The notes beneath the pieces are model-generated. The model was given only the letters and a program-made list of their open reading frames with translations, made no database searches and was not told the origin of the DNA. The position numbers and the translations under genes are program-made. Of a stretch of DNA of 64,000 nt, positions 32,606 through 40,884 are shown piece by piece. Source of the stretch: Aeromicrobium sp. Leaf245 (lineage in GTDB: Bacteria > Actinomycetota > Actinomycetes > Propionibacteriales > Nocardioidaceae); NCBI RefSeq assembly GCF_942548115.1, contig NZ_OW824151.1:3286001-3350000 (forward strand), given 5' to 3'. The number at the start of each line of letters is the position of its first letter. The first letter of the stretch is position 1.

Positions 32606-33281
32606 GGTCGATCGCATCGGCGTCGTGGTGCCGGCCCGCGACGAGGCCGACCACGTCGAGGCGTGCCTCGCGGCCCTGGCCGAGGCGGCCCGGCACGTGA
32701 CCGTCCCGGTCGAGGTGGTGGTGGTCGTGAACGCCACCGTCGACGCCACCGCCGCGATCGCGCGGCGACACGGTGCACGCGTGCTGGAGCGGTCCGAGCC
32801 CGGGGTCGGCGCCGCCCGCGCGGCAGGTGTGGCCACCCTGCTGGAGGGCCACGACCCGACCCGCACCTGGATCGCGACGACCGACGCCGACTCGCGCGTC
32901 CCCCCGGCCTGGCTGGAGCACCACCTCCATCTCGCCGCGGCGGGTGCCGATGCGGTGGTCGGCACCATCGTGCTCCCGCCCGATGCGACCCCGGGACACG
33001 CAGCGTGGTGGCGCCACTACCAGCGGGGCGTCGACGGCGCGAGCCACCGACACGTGCACGGCGCCAACCTCGGGGTGCACGCCTCCGCCTACCGCTCCGT
33101 GGGTGGGTTCGCGACCCTCCCCGTCCACGAGGACGCCGACCTGGTGCACCGCGTGGTGGCGGCGGGCCACCGAGTCGTGTGGACGACGGAACACTCCGTG
33201 GTCACCTCGCCACGCCTGGTCGGGCGCGCACCGTCTGGCGTCGCGGCCGACCTGCGCGCGTGGTCGGCGCCGGCGGGCTGA
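32598..33281 (+). CDS. Family 2 glycosyltransferase
   Basis: 227 residues. IGVVVPARDEADHVEACLAAL is the nucleotide-sugar binding strand and TDADSRVPPAWLEHH holds the DxD metal motif. HGANLGVHASAYRSVGGF and HEDADLVHRVV (with ED near the acceptor site) complete a GT-A fold. No membrane segment. Starts GTG 32598 inside the methyltransferase end (8-base overlap). Repeat island 3 begins a few bases after its stop. Confidence 0.88.
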   Translation: MPEVDRIGVVVPARDEADHVEACLAALAEAARHVTVPVEVVVVVNATVDATAAIARRHGARVLERSEPGVGAARAAGVATLLEGHDPTRTWIATTDADSRVPPAWLEHHLHLAAAGADAVVGTIVLPPDATPGHAAWWRHYQRGVDGASHRHVHGANLGVHASAYRSVGGFATLPVHEDADLVHRVVAAGHRVVWTTEHSVVTSPRLVGRAPSGVAADLRAWSAPAG

Positions 33282-33543
33282 GCTCGACCGGTACGGCGGG
33301 GTCGTGGCTGGCTCTTCCCTGCTGGTGCGTCAGTCGGGTGGGACCCGGACTGCTGCTGCGCCGCTCGGGTGGGCCTTCGCCCGCTGCTGCGTCACTGTGG
33401 TGGGCCTCGGTCCGGCTGGGTCTGCGGGGCGCGGCCGAGTTCTCGCTCGATGCTGCGTCGCTGTGGCTTCGAGGCGGGGCGGCCTCCGAAAGGGCCTCGA
33501 CCGGAACGGTGGGTCTCGACTCGGCTGGGTCTGCGGGGCGCGG

Positions 33544-33622
33544 CCACGATTCTTCATCTGTGCGGGATCCACGCAGGATCCTTCCTTCGCGTGGACCGTG
33601 CCTCGCGGAGGGAGAATCGTGG
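33544..33622. repeat. Island 3 hairpin I (shifted pairing)
   Basis: CCACGATTCT (33544-33553) pairs perfectly with AGAATCGTGG (33613-33622). The arm used in island 1 (GATGC...) has changed here to GGATCC and pairs only partly, so the stem has moved outward. Confidence 0.7.
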
Positions 33623-33642
33623 CGCCGACATGGCGCCCTGAA

Positions 33643-33698
33643 GGGCAGTGATTCTCCTTCTGCGTGGAACGGTCCGCGAGAAGGGAGAATCCCTGCCC
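33643..33698. repeat. Island 3 hairpin II
   Basis: Same arms as island 1: GGGCAGTGATTCTCC (33643-33657) with GGAGAATCCCTGCCC (33684-33698), one mismatch, while the 26-base spacer differs. Confidence 0.8.
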
Positions 33699-33723
33699 AC
33701 CCGCCGCGCGAGTCGCCCCGGCG

Positions 33724-33839
33724 GACGCAAGATTCTGCGTTCGCGTGCAGAACCCCGAACGATGCTGCGTTCGCGACGGGATCCGAACACGAACGCCGCA
33801 TCCTTCGCCCCCTCACGCACCAATGCAGAATCCTGCGTC
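33724..33839. repeat. Island 3 hairpin III with nested inner arms
   Basis: Outer arms GACGCAAGATTCTGC (33724-33738) and GCAGAATCCTGCGTC (33825-33839) pair at 14 of 15. Inner arms 33756-33771 and 33792-33807 pair at 14 of 16. Same nested layout as island 1. Confidence 0.8.
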
Positions 33840-34054
33840 ACCGGGAGCCACGCTCCGAGAACCCGACCGAGCGCAGACCCGTCCGCCGGTCGAGGCCCTT
33901 TCGGAGAACAGGTTCACTCGTAGCCACAGCGACGCAGCCGCAGGTCGACGCCCACCCGAGCGACGCAGCAGCAAGCGAAGGCCCAGCCGAAGCCGCACAG
34001 CCGCACGCAGAGACCCACTCACGCCGACGGAGCCGACCGGCCAGCTTCTCCCGC

Positions 34055-34636
34055 TCAGTGCACGCGCGAGAGCGCGCGACCTCGCGCCGCGACCCGCAGC
34101 CGGACGGCGGCGCGCAGGTCCTCACGACCCAGGACGTCGTTGAGCTGGGCCGAGACCTCGTCGGCGCGCCGGGCCAGGTGGGCCAGGTCCGCCTCGGGCT
34201 CGATGGTCGCGTCGACGCGGGCCACGAGCTGGCCGCGGTCCTTCACGACCGTGCCACGAGCCGACCGAACACCGTCGGTGGTGGCGTAGGCGTCGGCAGC
34301 GGCGCCGAGTGCCTTGCCGGCGAGGGCTTCGTTGCGGCCGTCGGGGCCGCTCCCGCTGAGGCGCAGTCGCGAGACCGTGTTGCGGCGCAGGTGGGCAAGG
34401 ATCCAGCGCAGGCCGACGAGCGCCACGACGACGCCGCCGACGGCGACCGCCCAGGCCACCCAGGAGGTACCGAGGGCGTCCGACGCTGCGGAGGTGCTGC
34501 TCGTGTCGGGCAGCGTGGTGCCCGAGATCGAGCGTCCGGACCACCACCACAGGCCCGCCAGGCCGCCGGCGAGCAGCAGCAGCGAGAGCACGAGGGTGGC
34601 GATGCGGTCGAGCAGGAGGACGGTACGACTGATCAT
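34055..34636 (-). CDS. amaP: AmaP-like membrane anchor of the Asp23 system
   Basis: 193 residues. Two membrane helices (about 10-31 and 60-82) precede a soluble Asp23-like domain (SARGTVVKDRGQLVARVDATI and DLAHLARRADEVSAQLNDVL). In firmicutes AmaP tethers Asp23 to the membrane; the actinobacterial role is inferred from gene neighbourhood. Last gene of the seven-gene minus-strand operon, six bases after DUF6286, with island 3 directly 3'. Confidence 0.82.
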   Translation of the reverse strand: MISRTVLLLDRIATLVLSLLLLAGGLAGLWWWSGRSISGTTLPDTSSTSAASDALGTSWVAWAVAVGGVVVALVGLRWILAHLRRNTVSRLRLSGSGPDGRNEALAGKALGAAADAYATTDGVRSARGTVVKDRGQLVARVDATIEPEADLAHLARRADEVSAQLNDVLGREDLRAAVRLRVAARGRALSRVH

Positions 34637-34641
34637 GGGAC

Positions 34642-35280
34642 TCAGCTCTTCTCGTGGCGGATGGTGACGTCGACGCGGGGCGACGGGTCGACGGCGGCGC
34701 AGACCTTCTCGACCTGCTCGCGGACGGTGGACTCGAGTGCGGCGTCGCGGTCGGTGGAGGCCACGGACCGGGCGACGACCTTGACCTTGCGACGGCCGAC
34801 CGAGACGTCGGCGTCGGTGACGCCGTCCGTGCCGTCGATGGCGGCCTCCACGACGCGGGTGAGGTCCTTGCGACGCAGGTGAACGCCGCTGTCGGCCGTG
34901 AGCGCGAGGGTGCGTCGCGGCCGGGGCTTCAGGGCGATCGGCAGCAGCAGCACGCCGACCACCAGCGCCACGATCGCGGCGGCGAGCACGGCGGGCGAGT
35001 CGCCGGTGACCCCGTCGGCGGCCTGCACGACGGTGTCGAGCCACGAGTCGCCCGAGACCGCACCGAGCTGCACGAGCAGGTGCTGGACCGCGACGACGCC
35101 GAGCGCCACGAGGGCGAGGGCGAGCAGCTGCGCCACGAGGGGCGTGGCGCCGGTCCCGGCCGGGGACTTCGCCGCCGGCAGGGGTGCAGCGTGCTGCGTG
35201 GTCGCGTGCCGGGCCGTGGTGGCGGCGCGGTCGCCGCCGGCGCGGTCGCCGGTCGCGGGACTGGTGGTCTCGGAAGACAT
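34642..35280 (-). CDS. DUF6286 membrane protein of the Asp23 cluster
   Basis: 212 residues. An Ala/Thr-rich N-terminal tail, two membrane helices (about 46-73 and 93-113), then an Asp23-like beta domain beginning LALTADSGVHLRRKDLTRVVEAAI. Unknown function; the cluster suggests envelope maintenance. Lies five bases upstream of amaP. Confidence 0.8.
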   Translation of the reverse strand: MSSETTSPATGDRAGGDRAATTARHATTQHAAPLPAAKSPAGTGATPLVAQLLALALVALGVVAVQHLLVQLGAVSGDSWLDTVVQAADGVTGDSPAVLAAAIVALVVGVLLLPIALKPRPRRTLALTADSGVHLRRKDLTRVVEAAIDGTDGVTDADVSVGRRKVKVVARSVASTDRDAALESTVREQVEKVCAAVDPSPRVDVTIRHEKS

Positions 35281-35312
35281 GGGAGGTCCTTCTACGGGGG
35301 GATGGGGTGGGA

Positions 35313-35699
35313 TCAGAGGACGCGGCGGGCCGGCTCGTCGAGGTGCACCACGTCGGCCACGGTCACGTCGACCCGGCTGACGGTGACGCCGACGAGGGTG
35401 TCGACCCGCTCGGTGACGTGCTCACGGACCCGGTCGGTGAGGGGCGCCAGCGGCGTGGGCCAGACGGCGGCCACCTCGACCTTGATGCGCGACGTCTCGC
35501 CGGCCACGACGGCGTCGGCGTGCGGCAAGCCCTTGCGGACCAGCTTCGTCCAGCCCTTGCGGGTGTCGACGACGGCCTCGATCTCCGAGGCCGCGATCGA
35601 CGCCACACGACTGACGACGCCGTCGGCGATCGTGGTGCGGCCGCGCTCGGCCGGCGCGGGCAGGTCGTCGCGCCCGACGGGCGCCTGCACGTCAGCCAC
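35313..35699 (-). CDS. Asp23/Gls24 family envelope stress protein (copy B)
   Basis: 128 residues from GTG 35699. GRTTIADGVVSRVASIAASEIEAV is the family signature and the C-terminal HVTERVDTLVGVTVSRVDVTVADV its last strand-helix-strand. The start lies inside the preceding small gene (8-base overlap), indicating coupled expression. Confidence 0.9.
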   Translation of the reverse strand: MADVQAPVGRDDLPAPAERGRTTIADGVVSRVASIAASEIEAVVDTRKGWTKLVRKGLPHADAVVAGETSRIKVEVAAVWPTPLAPLTDRVREHVTERVDTLVGVTVSRVDVTVADVVHLDEPARRVL

Positions 35700-35871
35700 G
35701 GTCCCGGCGTCCGAGGATGCCGGACAGGTCGACCTCGCCGTCGACGTGGCCGCCGACGAGGTAGCCCGCCGTTCCGAGCACGAGCGCGAACAGGAAGCCG
35801 GCGAAGCCGCCCGCGGCGGCGGCGATGGCGAGCAGGAGGCCGGCGATGAGGCCGACGGTGGAGGTGGTCAT
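35692..35871 (-). CDS. 59-residue membrane protein, DUF2273-like
   Basis: Read from ATG 35871: begins MTTSTVGLIAGLLLAIAAAA and contains two closely spaced hydrophobic helices (about 5-20 and 22-43, the second ending GTAGYLVGG), then an acidic-basic tail ending GRRDRG. DUF2273 proteins of this size accompany Asp23 genes in many Gram-positive genomes. It overlaps the next gene start by 8 bases. Confidence 0.75.
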   Translation of the reverse strand: MTTSTVGLIAGLLLAIAAAAGGFAGFLFALVLGTAGYLVGGHVDGEVDLSGILGRRDRG

Positions 35872-35925
35872 GTCAGGTACTCCTTCGTGGGGCCCGCCGA
35901 GGCGGGCGATGGGGGGAGGTAGGGG

Positions 35926-36252
35926 TCAGATGTCGAAGTAGCGGCGGCGTCGGGGGGTCGGCACCCGGGCCGTGACGGCACCGGAGACCTGTCGCAGCAC
36001 GCGCCGCGCGGTCGTCCAAGGCCGGTGCATCGACTCGGGGAGGAAGTCCGGGACGGCCCGCAACGCGTCCTCGCGGACGCCGAAGCGGTGGTCGAGCGCG
36101 GCGAGCCGGGCCTGGAGGACCTCGGGGTCTCCCCCGACGTCCGGGTGGTGGCGGCGCACCAGGGCGCGGCGCTCGCGGCGCCACTGCTCGCGCAGCGAGG
36201 AGTCGACCGGCCCCTGGTACGGCCTCTCCTGCGCCCCGGCGCCGCCGCTCAC
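35926..36252 (-). CDS. Small basic protein with a J-domain-like HPD segment
   Basis: 108 residues. ERRALVRRHHPDVGGDPEVL resembles helix II and the HPD loop of a DnaJ J-domain, followed by an ARLAALDHRFGV helix, but the length left for helices I, III and IV is short. The C-terminus is strongly basic (PRRRRYFDI). Starts ATG 36252 overlapping the upstream stop (ATGA). Could recruit DnaK to the Asp23 complex; equally, the HPD match may be fortuitous. No other function recognised. Confidence 0.65.
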   Translation of the reverse strand: MSGGAGAQERPYQGPVDSSLREQWRRERRALVRRHHPDVGGDPEVLQARLAALDHRFGVREDALRAVPDFLPESMHRPWTTARRVLRQVSGAVTARVPTPRRRRYFDI

Positions 36253-36605
36253 GGTTCGGTCGTCCGTGCGGGGACGACGTCCTCGACGACGACCTGCACC
36301 GGTGTCCCGACGACTGGGGTCACGGCCGAGCGGACGGCGTCGGCCAGCTCGCGCAGGGGCGAGCCCATGGCGGCCACCACGTGCACCTCGGTGAGGTCGT
36401 CGCGGATGCGGATGCCGGTCACCCGGCGGCCCGGGAGGTACGTGCCGACCTCGCCGAAGGACCCGGCGTGCAGGTCCGCGACACCGGGCACCGCGAGGGC
36501 AGCCTCGGCCGCCCGCTCCGCCGGGGTGGACGCTCCGTCGTTCGCGGAGGCGTCCTCCCCGACGCGCGCGGCACCGGCGTGACCGGTCGGGTCGGGGGCG
36601 CTCAC
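36249..36605 (-). CDS. Small Asp23-like protein
   Basis: 118 residues from GTG 36605 (GTGA overlap with copy A stop). The first 30 residues are low-complexity; then AALAVPGVADLHAG and GIRIRDDLTEVHVVAAMGSPL, followed by LADAVRSAVTPVVGTPVQVVVEDV, match the strand-helix order of Asp23/Gls24 domains without the N-terminal TTIAD signature. Confidence 0.75.
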   Translation of the reverse strand: MSAPDPTGHAGAARVGEDASANDGASTPAERAAEAALAVPGVADLHAGSFGEVGTYLPGRRVTGIRIRDDLTEVHVVAAMGSPLRELADAVRSAVTPVVGTPVQVVVEDVVPARTTEP

Positions 36606-37048
36606 TGGACCCGCGGCTCGCTGCTGGTGCTGTCGTCGGCGGACTCGTCGGCCTCGATGTGGATGTCCTGCACCTCGATGTTGACCTCGACGACGCTCAG
36701 GCCGACCATGCGCTCCACGGCGTTGATGACGTTCGTGCGGATGCCCTTCGCCAGGTCGGCGATGGAGACGCCGTACTCGGCGACGAGCTGGATGTCGATC
36801 GCGGCCTCCTTCTCGCCCACCTCGACGGAGATGCCCTGCGAGTGGTTGGTGGAGGAGCCGGGGATCCGCTCGCGGAGCGCGCCGACGGCGCGGGCGGTGC
36901 CGCCACCGAGCGCGTACACGCCGGTGACCTCACGGGTCGCGATGCCGGCGATCTTGGAGACGACCGTGTCGGCGATGGTCGTACGGCCCTGCGTGCTCTC
37001 GAGCTCGCTGGAGGTCGTGGTGGTCTTGGCGATGGCCTTCTCGCTCAC
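36602..37048 (-). CDS. Asp23/Gls24 family envelope stress protein (copy A)
   Basis: 148 residues from GTG 37048, chosen because AGGAATGATGAC supplies a Shine-Dalgarno site. GRTTIADTVVSKIAGIATREV and ISVEVGEKEAAIDIQLVAEYG are classic Asp23 sequence; the C-terminus is acidic. First gene of the minus-strand envelope-stress operon. Confidence 0.92.
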   Translation of the reverse strand: MSEKAIAKTTTTSSELESTQGRTTIADTVVSKIAGIATREVTGVYALGGGTARAVGALRERIPGSSTNHSQGISVEVGEKEAAIDIQLVAEYGVSIADLAKGIRTNVINAVERMVGLSVVEVNIEVQDIHIEADESADDSTSSEPRVQ

Positions 37049-37096
37049 GTCATCATTCCTGTTCTGGAGTTCGTCGTTGATCGGACACAGGTGAGA

Positions 37097-37109
37097 CGGG
37101 GTGACCCCG
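37097..37109. promoter_or_regulatory. Short palindrome between the divergent Asp23 and sigma-factor operons
   Basis: CGGGGTGACCCCG is a perfect 6-bp palindrome around a central G in the 188-base divergent intergenic region. Possible operator for either operon; a clear ECF-type GGAAC/GTC promoter was not found by eye. Confidence 0.35.
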
Positions 37110-37236
37110 CCGATCGTCACGCCGCTGTGAGGCACGTCACCTGGGACGCGACGTTTCGGCGGGCGGGGCCCGCGGGCCGGTGCCACCATCGACGAGGCGA
37201 CACCACCGTCGCCACGTCGAGACGCGGGAGCCAGCG

Positions 37237-37890
37237 GTGCACGGAAGCCAGGCGTCGACGTCCGGACCGACCGGTCCCGACGCTGCCGACGACTCCGCCG
37301 GGTCCGGCGGGAGCGACCTGGAGGCCGTCACCGACAACGCCCTCGCCCGCCGTGCGGGGCTGGGCGACCGGGCGGCCTTCGAGGAGCTGTTCGACCGACT
37401 GTTCCCGGGCACCCTGCGCTACGCCACGCGTCTGCTCGACGGCGACGAGCGGGCCGCCGAGGACGCGGTGCAGGAGGCGTGGGTCAAGGCCTGGCGCGCC
37501 CTGCCCGACTTCCAGGGTCGCTCGAAGGTGCAGACGTGGCTGTTCACGATCGTCCAGCGCGAGGCCTACGAGCGTCGGCGCCGGACCCGCCCGCTCGCGG
37601 TGGACGACCAGATCCTCGAGCCCCTCGCCCGCGGCGGCGACGCGGCACTGGGGGCGGCGCGGCGCAGCGACCCCGAGGGCGAGGCGATGCTGCACGAGCT
37701 GTGGGAGACGTTGACGCTCGCTCTCGGTGAACTACCGTGGACCCAGCGGGCGGCGTGGACCCTGCGCGAGATCGAAGGATTCTCGTACGCGGAGATCGCG
37801 CACGTGCTCGACACGACCCCGACCGTGGTGCGCGGACAGCTGCACCGCGCTCGACGCACCCTGGCGATCCGGATGGAGCAGTGGCGATGA
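37237..37890 (+). CDS. ECF-type RNA polymerase sigma factor
   Basis: 217 residues from GTG 37237 (GGAG seven bases upstream). Region 2 is FEELFDRLFPGTLRYATRLL through AEDAVQEAWVKAWRALPDF; region 4 is LPWTQRAAWTLREIEGFSYAEIAHVL with VRGQLHRARRTL as recognition helix. A Ser/Gly-rich N-terminal tail of about 30 residues is present. The next gene overlaps the stop (ATGA) and sits where an anti-sigma factor usually lies. It probably controls the divergent Asp23 operon. Confidence 0.93.
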   Translation: MHGSQASTSGPTGPDAADDSAGSGGSDLEAVTDNALARRAGLGDRAAFEELFDRLFPGTLRYATRLLDGDERAAEDAVQEAWVKAWRALPDFQGRSKVQTWLFTIVQREAYERRRRTRPLAVDDQILEPLARGGDAALGAARRSDPEGEAMLHELWETLTLALGELPWTQRAAWTLREIEGFSYAEIAHVLDTTPTVVRGQLHRARRTLAIRMEQWR

Positions 37891-38408
37891 GCGGGATGGA
37901 GGCAGTACCCGACGGCATCGACCTCGCCCAGGGCGAGGCCGCCCTGGCCCTCGCCGCGGCCCAGCTGCGCACCCTCCCACCACCGACGCGGGTCGTGGCG
38001 GTCGCCGATCGCGTGCTCGAGCGGGCGCTGGCCGCACCCCGCCGCGCCGTCCTGGTGGACACCGTCCACGACGACCTGCGCGTCTCGTCGGTCGCGATCG
38101 TCGCCCTGCTGCGCGAAGCCCTCGACACGGGCCTGACCGACGCCGCCGTGCGCCGAGTGACGCTCGACGTCGGCCCCGACGCCGTGCTCGCGGGCGTCCG
38201 CGTCGAGCTGGTCGTCCGCTACCTCTCGTCGGTCCCCGACATCGCGGACCGGGCCACGGCGCTGACCCGGGCCACGCTGACGGACGTGCTGGGCGACGGT
38301 CCTGCGCCCGGTGCGGCCGACGTCGTGCCGCACGTGCACGTGGGCGACGTGACGCTCGGCGACCCGCGCCTCGTCGACCCGGTCGACGAGGACCTCGAGC
38401 CCGCATGA
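37887..38408 (+). CDS. Asp23-related protein coupled to the sigma factor
   Basis: 173 residues. It contains two duplicated-looking halves: VVAVADRVLERALAAPRRAVLV with VSSVAIVALLREAL, and VRVELVVRYLSSVPDIADRATALTRA. The second half follows the Asp23 helix pattern. No transmembrane helix and no zinc HxxxCxxC anti-sigma motif. By position it may modulate the ECF sigma factor; by sequence it looks like a cytosolic Asp23 relative. Overlaps the following SRPBCC gene by four bases. Confidence 0.7.
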   Translation: MSGMEAVPDGIDLAQGEAALALAAAQLRTLPPPTRVVAVADRVLERALAAPRRAVLVDTVHDDLRVSSVAIVALLREALDTGLTDAAVRRVTLDVGPDAVLAGVRVELVVRYLSSVPDIADRATALTRATLTDVLGDGPAPGAADVVPHVHVGDVTLGDPRLVDPVDEDLEPA

Positions 38409-38785
38409 GGCAGCTGACCGTCCACCGCCACGTCGACGTCGCGCCCGACGTGGTGTGGTCGCTGCTCGTCGACCTCGACGCCTGGCCGCGCTGGGGCCCG
38501 TCGGTGCGGCGCGCCGCGCTGGAGGGTGGCGGCGAGCTGGGGCTCGGTGCCCGCGGGCACGTGTGGACGGCGGTCGGCGTGCGCCTCCCGTTCGAGGTCA
38601 CCTCGTTCGACCCCGGTCGTTCCTGGGCCTGGCGGGTCGCCGGCGTCCCGGCCACCACCCACGCCGTGCGACCCGACGGCGACGGGTGCCGCGCGAGCAT
38701 GGGCGCTCCGCTGTGGGCGCCGGCCTACCTCCCCGTGCTGGCTGCCGCGCTCGTGCGCATCGACCACCTGGCCCGTCCGGCCTGA
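38405..38785 (+). CDS. SRPBCC-family (START-like) protein
   Basis: 126 residues. It begins VHRHVDVAPDVVWSLLVDLDAWPRWGPSV in two parts typical of polyketide-cyclase/START-like ligand-binding folds, and RSWAWRVAGVPATTHAV is the later strand region. Probably binds a hydrophobic ligand. Last gene of the sigma-factor operon. Confidence 0.85.
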   Translation: MRQLTVHRHVDVAPDVVWSLLVDLDAWPRWGPSVRRAALEGGGELGLGARGHVWTAVGVRLPFEVTSFDPGRSWAWRVAGVPATTHAVRPDGDGCRASMGAPLWAPAYLPVLAAALVRIDHLARPA

Positions 38786-38802
38786 GGGCGGACCCCGGGC
38801 CG

Positions 38803-40797
38803 TCAGTCGTCCGCGAGCACGACCACGCGGTCGTCGGCGGCGACCGGGAACGCCGTGGACTTGGCCGGGTTGACGTGCACCCCGTACCCGGCGGCGGGAT
38901 CGTGGGCGTCGGCGGCCACGCGGTACCCGAGGGCGGTCTCACCCCGGCGGGCCGCCGCCTCCACGAGCGTCGCGTAGCCCACCGGCTCCCCCGGCGTGAC
39001 GTACGCGCCGACCGGCCGCAGGTAGATCTCCGCACCGTCGGCGTCGAGCAGGTCGGCGAAGACGGCCTCCAGGCGCCGGTCCTCCGAGAGCTGGGTGAGG
39101 ATGAGGCTCAGGATCTCGTCGCTCACGATCACGTCGTCGACATCGGCCACCTGGGCCAGGGCCCGGTTCCGGTCGTCGAGCATCTCGCTGACGACGGACG
39201 GCCGGTCCGCGACGGGCACGTCGGCGAGCAGGTCGCGCAGGTGCAGCAGGGTCACGAGCGTGCGGGCGTCGGCCCGCTGGACGGGCAGGTCGTCGGAGTA
39301 GCAGAGCACGACGACCTGGTGGTACGACGCCACGTCGAGGGCAGCGAGGGTGCCGCGGTCGGAGGTGCGGCCGTGGCTCACCATCACGGCGAGGTTGGAG
39401 ACCTCGGGCACGTCGGGGCTGCCCAGGTCGCACACGACGTCGAGGCTCGACCCGGGCTGGGCGTACTGGTCGAGCTCGCGGACCACCACGGCAGCACGCT
39501 CGTTCCAGCCCAGCACCAGGATCCGGCTCGCCGCCTCGGGTGCGACGGGATCGGTCACGATGCGTGCGGTCTCGACCTCGGTCGTCGTCCGGTGCAGACC
39601 GGCGAGCACGGAGTCGTCCTCGGCCACCACCACGAGCTCGCGGTCCCCGACCGGCTCGTCCTGGCCGGGGTTGAGCCGGACCGATCCGTCGGGCGAGGCC
39701 AGTCCGATGACCGACACCGTCTCGTAGGCGCGCACGGCGTCGCGGTACGTCGCCCCCGCCAGGGAGGGATCGCGGTGGAGGTAGATCTCGTCGCCGTCGA
39801 AGTCGAACAGCTCGGTGTACACCGCCGCAGCACCCGACTGGCGCGACGTCTGCACGATGAGGCGGGCGACCGTCTCGCGCTTGTCGACGACCACGGCCCG
39901 TTCCCCCGCCACCAGCCGTGCCGCCTCCAGGTTCTGCGGGTCCTGGATCTCCGCCACCACGTGCGGGCCGTCGCCGCCGTGCGTCAGGGCGAGCAGCGTC
40001 TTGACCACCTCGCTGTCGGGGTCGTCGGTCTCCGGTGACAGGACGATCACCGAGCGCGCGGCCGTGTGGTGGGTGAGCGCGAGGTCGCCCAGGTCGAGCG
40101 GTGAGCCCGTGCGGCACACCACACGTGTCCCCCGCAGGTCGGGCACCTTCTCCCGGATGGACTCCTCCATCTCGACCTTGTCGCGCTCGGCCAGCACGAC
40201 GACAGCGGGCCTCCGGCGGCTCTCGTTGGCCACCGACAGCTCCCGCACGATGGCGAAGACCGCGTCGGACCAGCCGAGGACCACGGTGTGGTCGGTCTCG
40301 ACGACCAGCGACCGGCCGCGGCGCAGCTGGGCGAGTCGGTCGTCGATGCCCGTGGCGATCACACCGATGAGCGCGCTCACCACGAACAGCCCGGCGACGG
40401 TGAGCAGCAGCATCGTGACGATGAACGGCCAGCTGCCGGAGTCACCGGCGACCGTCCCGGGGTCGAGCGCGTGGAAGAACGAGGCGAGCAGCTGCCCCAC
40501 GAACCCGCCCTTGGCGTTCTCGGTGCCCGGCTGCATGCCGGTGACGGTCACGACGATCGAGAAGACGACGATCAGCAGCACCGTCACGACGGCGAGCCAG
40601 CCCACCAGCGCCGAGGTGCCGCGGGCCATCGTCCCGTCGAACCAGTAGCGCAGACGCGCGCGGCGCGAGACCGAGGTGGAGCGTCCCCGGCCGCGGTGCC
40701 GATCTCGCGGCACCACGCCGTGCGCCCCGTCACCGGTCGTCCTGGTGCTCATCGCCTTGGCGGTGCGCTGACGCATCTGCTGCCCGGTGCGGCCCAT
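38803..40797 (-). CDS. CASTOR/POLLUX-like ion channel with RCK-type domains
   Basis: 664 residues. A basic cytoplasmic N-terminus is followed by a helix (about 63-88), a pore-like stretch (GGFVGQLLASFFHALDPGT), a second helix (about 122-150), then two NAD-binding TrkA/RCK-type regions (HTVVLGWSDAVFAIVRELS and SRILVLGWNERAAVVVREL). This is the architecture of bacterial relatives of plant DMI1/CASTOR channels. The first ATG at 40797 has AGGAGG four bases before. Ion selectivity cannot be inferred. Confidence 0.88.
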   Translation of the reverse strand: MGRTGQQMRQRTAKAMSTRTTGDGAHGVVPRDRHRGRGRSTSVSRRARLRYWFDGTMARGTSALVGWLAVVTVLLIVVFSIVVTVTGMQPGTENAKGGFVGQLLASFFHALDPGTVAGDSGSWPFIVTMLLLTVAGLFVVSALIGVIATGIDDRLAQLRRGRSLVVETDHTVVLGWSDAVFAIVRELSVANESRRRPAVVVLAERDKVEMEESIREKVPDLRGTRVVCRTGSPLDLGDLALTHHTAARSVIVLSPETDDPDSEVVKTLLALTHGGDGPHVVAEIQDPQNLEAARLVAGERAVVVDKRETVARLIVQTSRQSGAAAVYTELFDFDGDEIYLHRDPSLAGATYRDAVRAYETVSVIGLASPDGSVRLNPGQDEPVGDRELVVVAEDDSVLAGLHRTTTEVETARIVTDPVAPEAASRILVLGWNERAAVVVRELDQYAQPGSSLDVVCDLGSPDVPEVSNLAVMVSHGRTSDRGTLAALDVASYHQVVVLCYSDDLPVQRADARTLVTLLHLRDLLADVPVADRPSVVSEMLDDRNRALAQVADVDDVIVSDEILSLILTQLSEDRRLEAVFADLLDADGAEIYLRPVGAYVTPGEPVGYATLVEAAARRGETALGYRVAADAHDPAAGYGVHVNPAKSTAFPVAADDRVVVLADD

Positions 40798-40884
40798 GGG
40801 TCCTCCTGCTCGTCACGACCCCCTGGGCATGGTGGCGGATCAGGACCGACCGCGTGGGCGTTTTCGGGCAGATCGGGCCCTTGG

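Larger units (their letters stand above)
33290..34050. repeat. Structured intergenic island 3, homologue of island 1
   Basis: No supported gene. It fills the gap between the converging ends of the GT2 operon and the amaP operon. The boundary word is at 33487-33504 and its reverse complement at 33886-33903, 381 bases apart; the equivalent pair in island 1 (1708-1725 and 2105-2122) is 379 bases apart. Hairpins I, II and III recur in the same order as in island 1. The right outer arm at 33917-33938 is an exact 22-base reverse complement of the left direct repeats of island 1 (1641-1662), and the left counterpart at 33452-33473 differs at one base. Confidence 0.85.

Noticed and set aside
32663..34882. 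739-codon plus-strand open frame over island 3
   Set aside because: It overlaps the GT2 gene and the amaP and DUF6286 genes in other frames and is dominated by repeat sequence.
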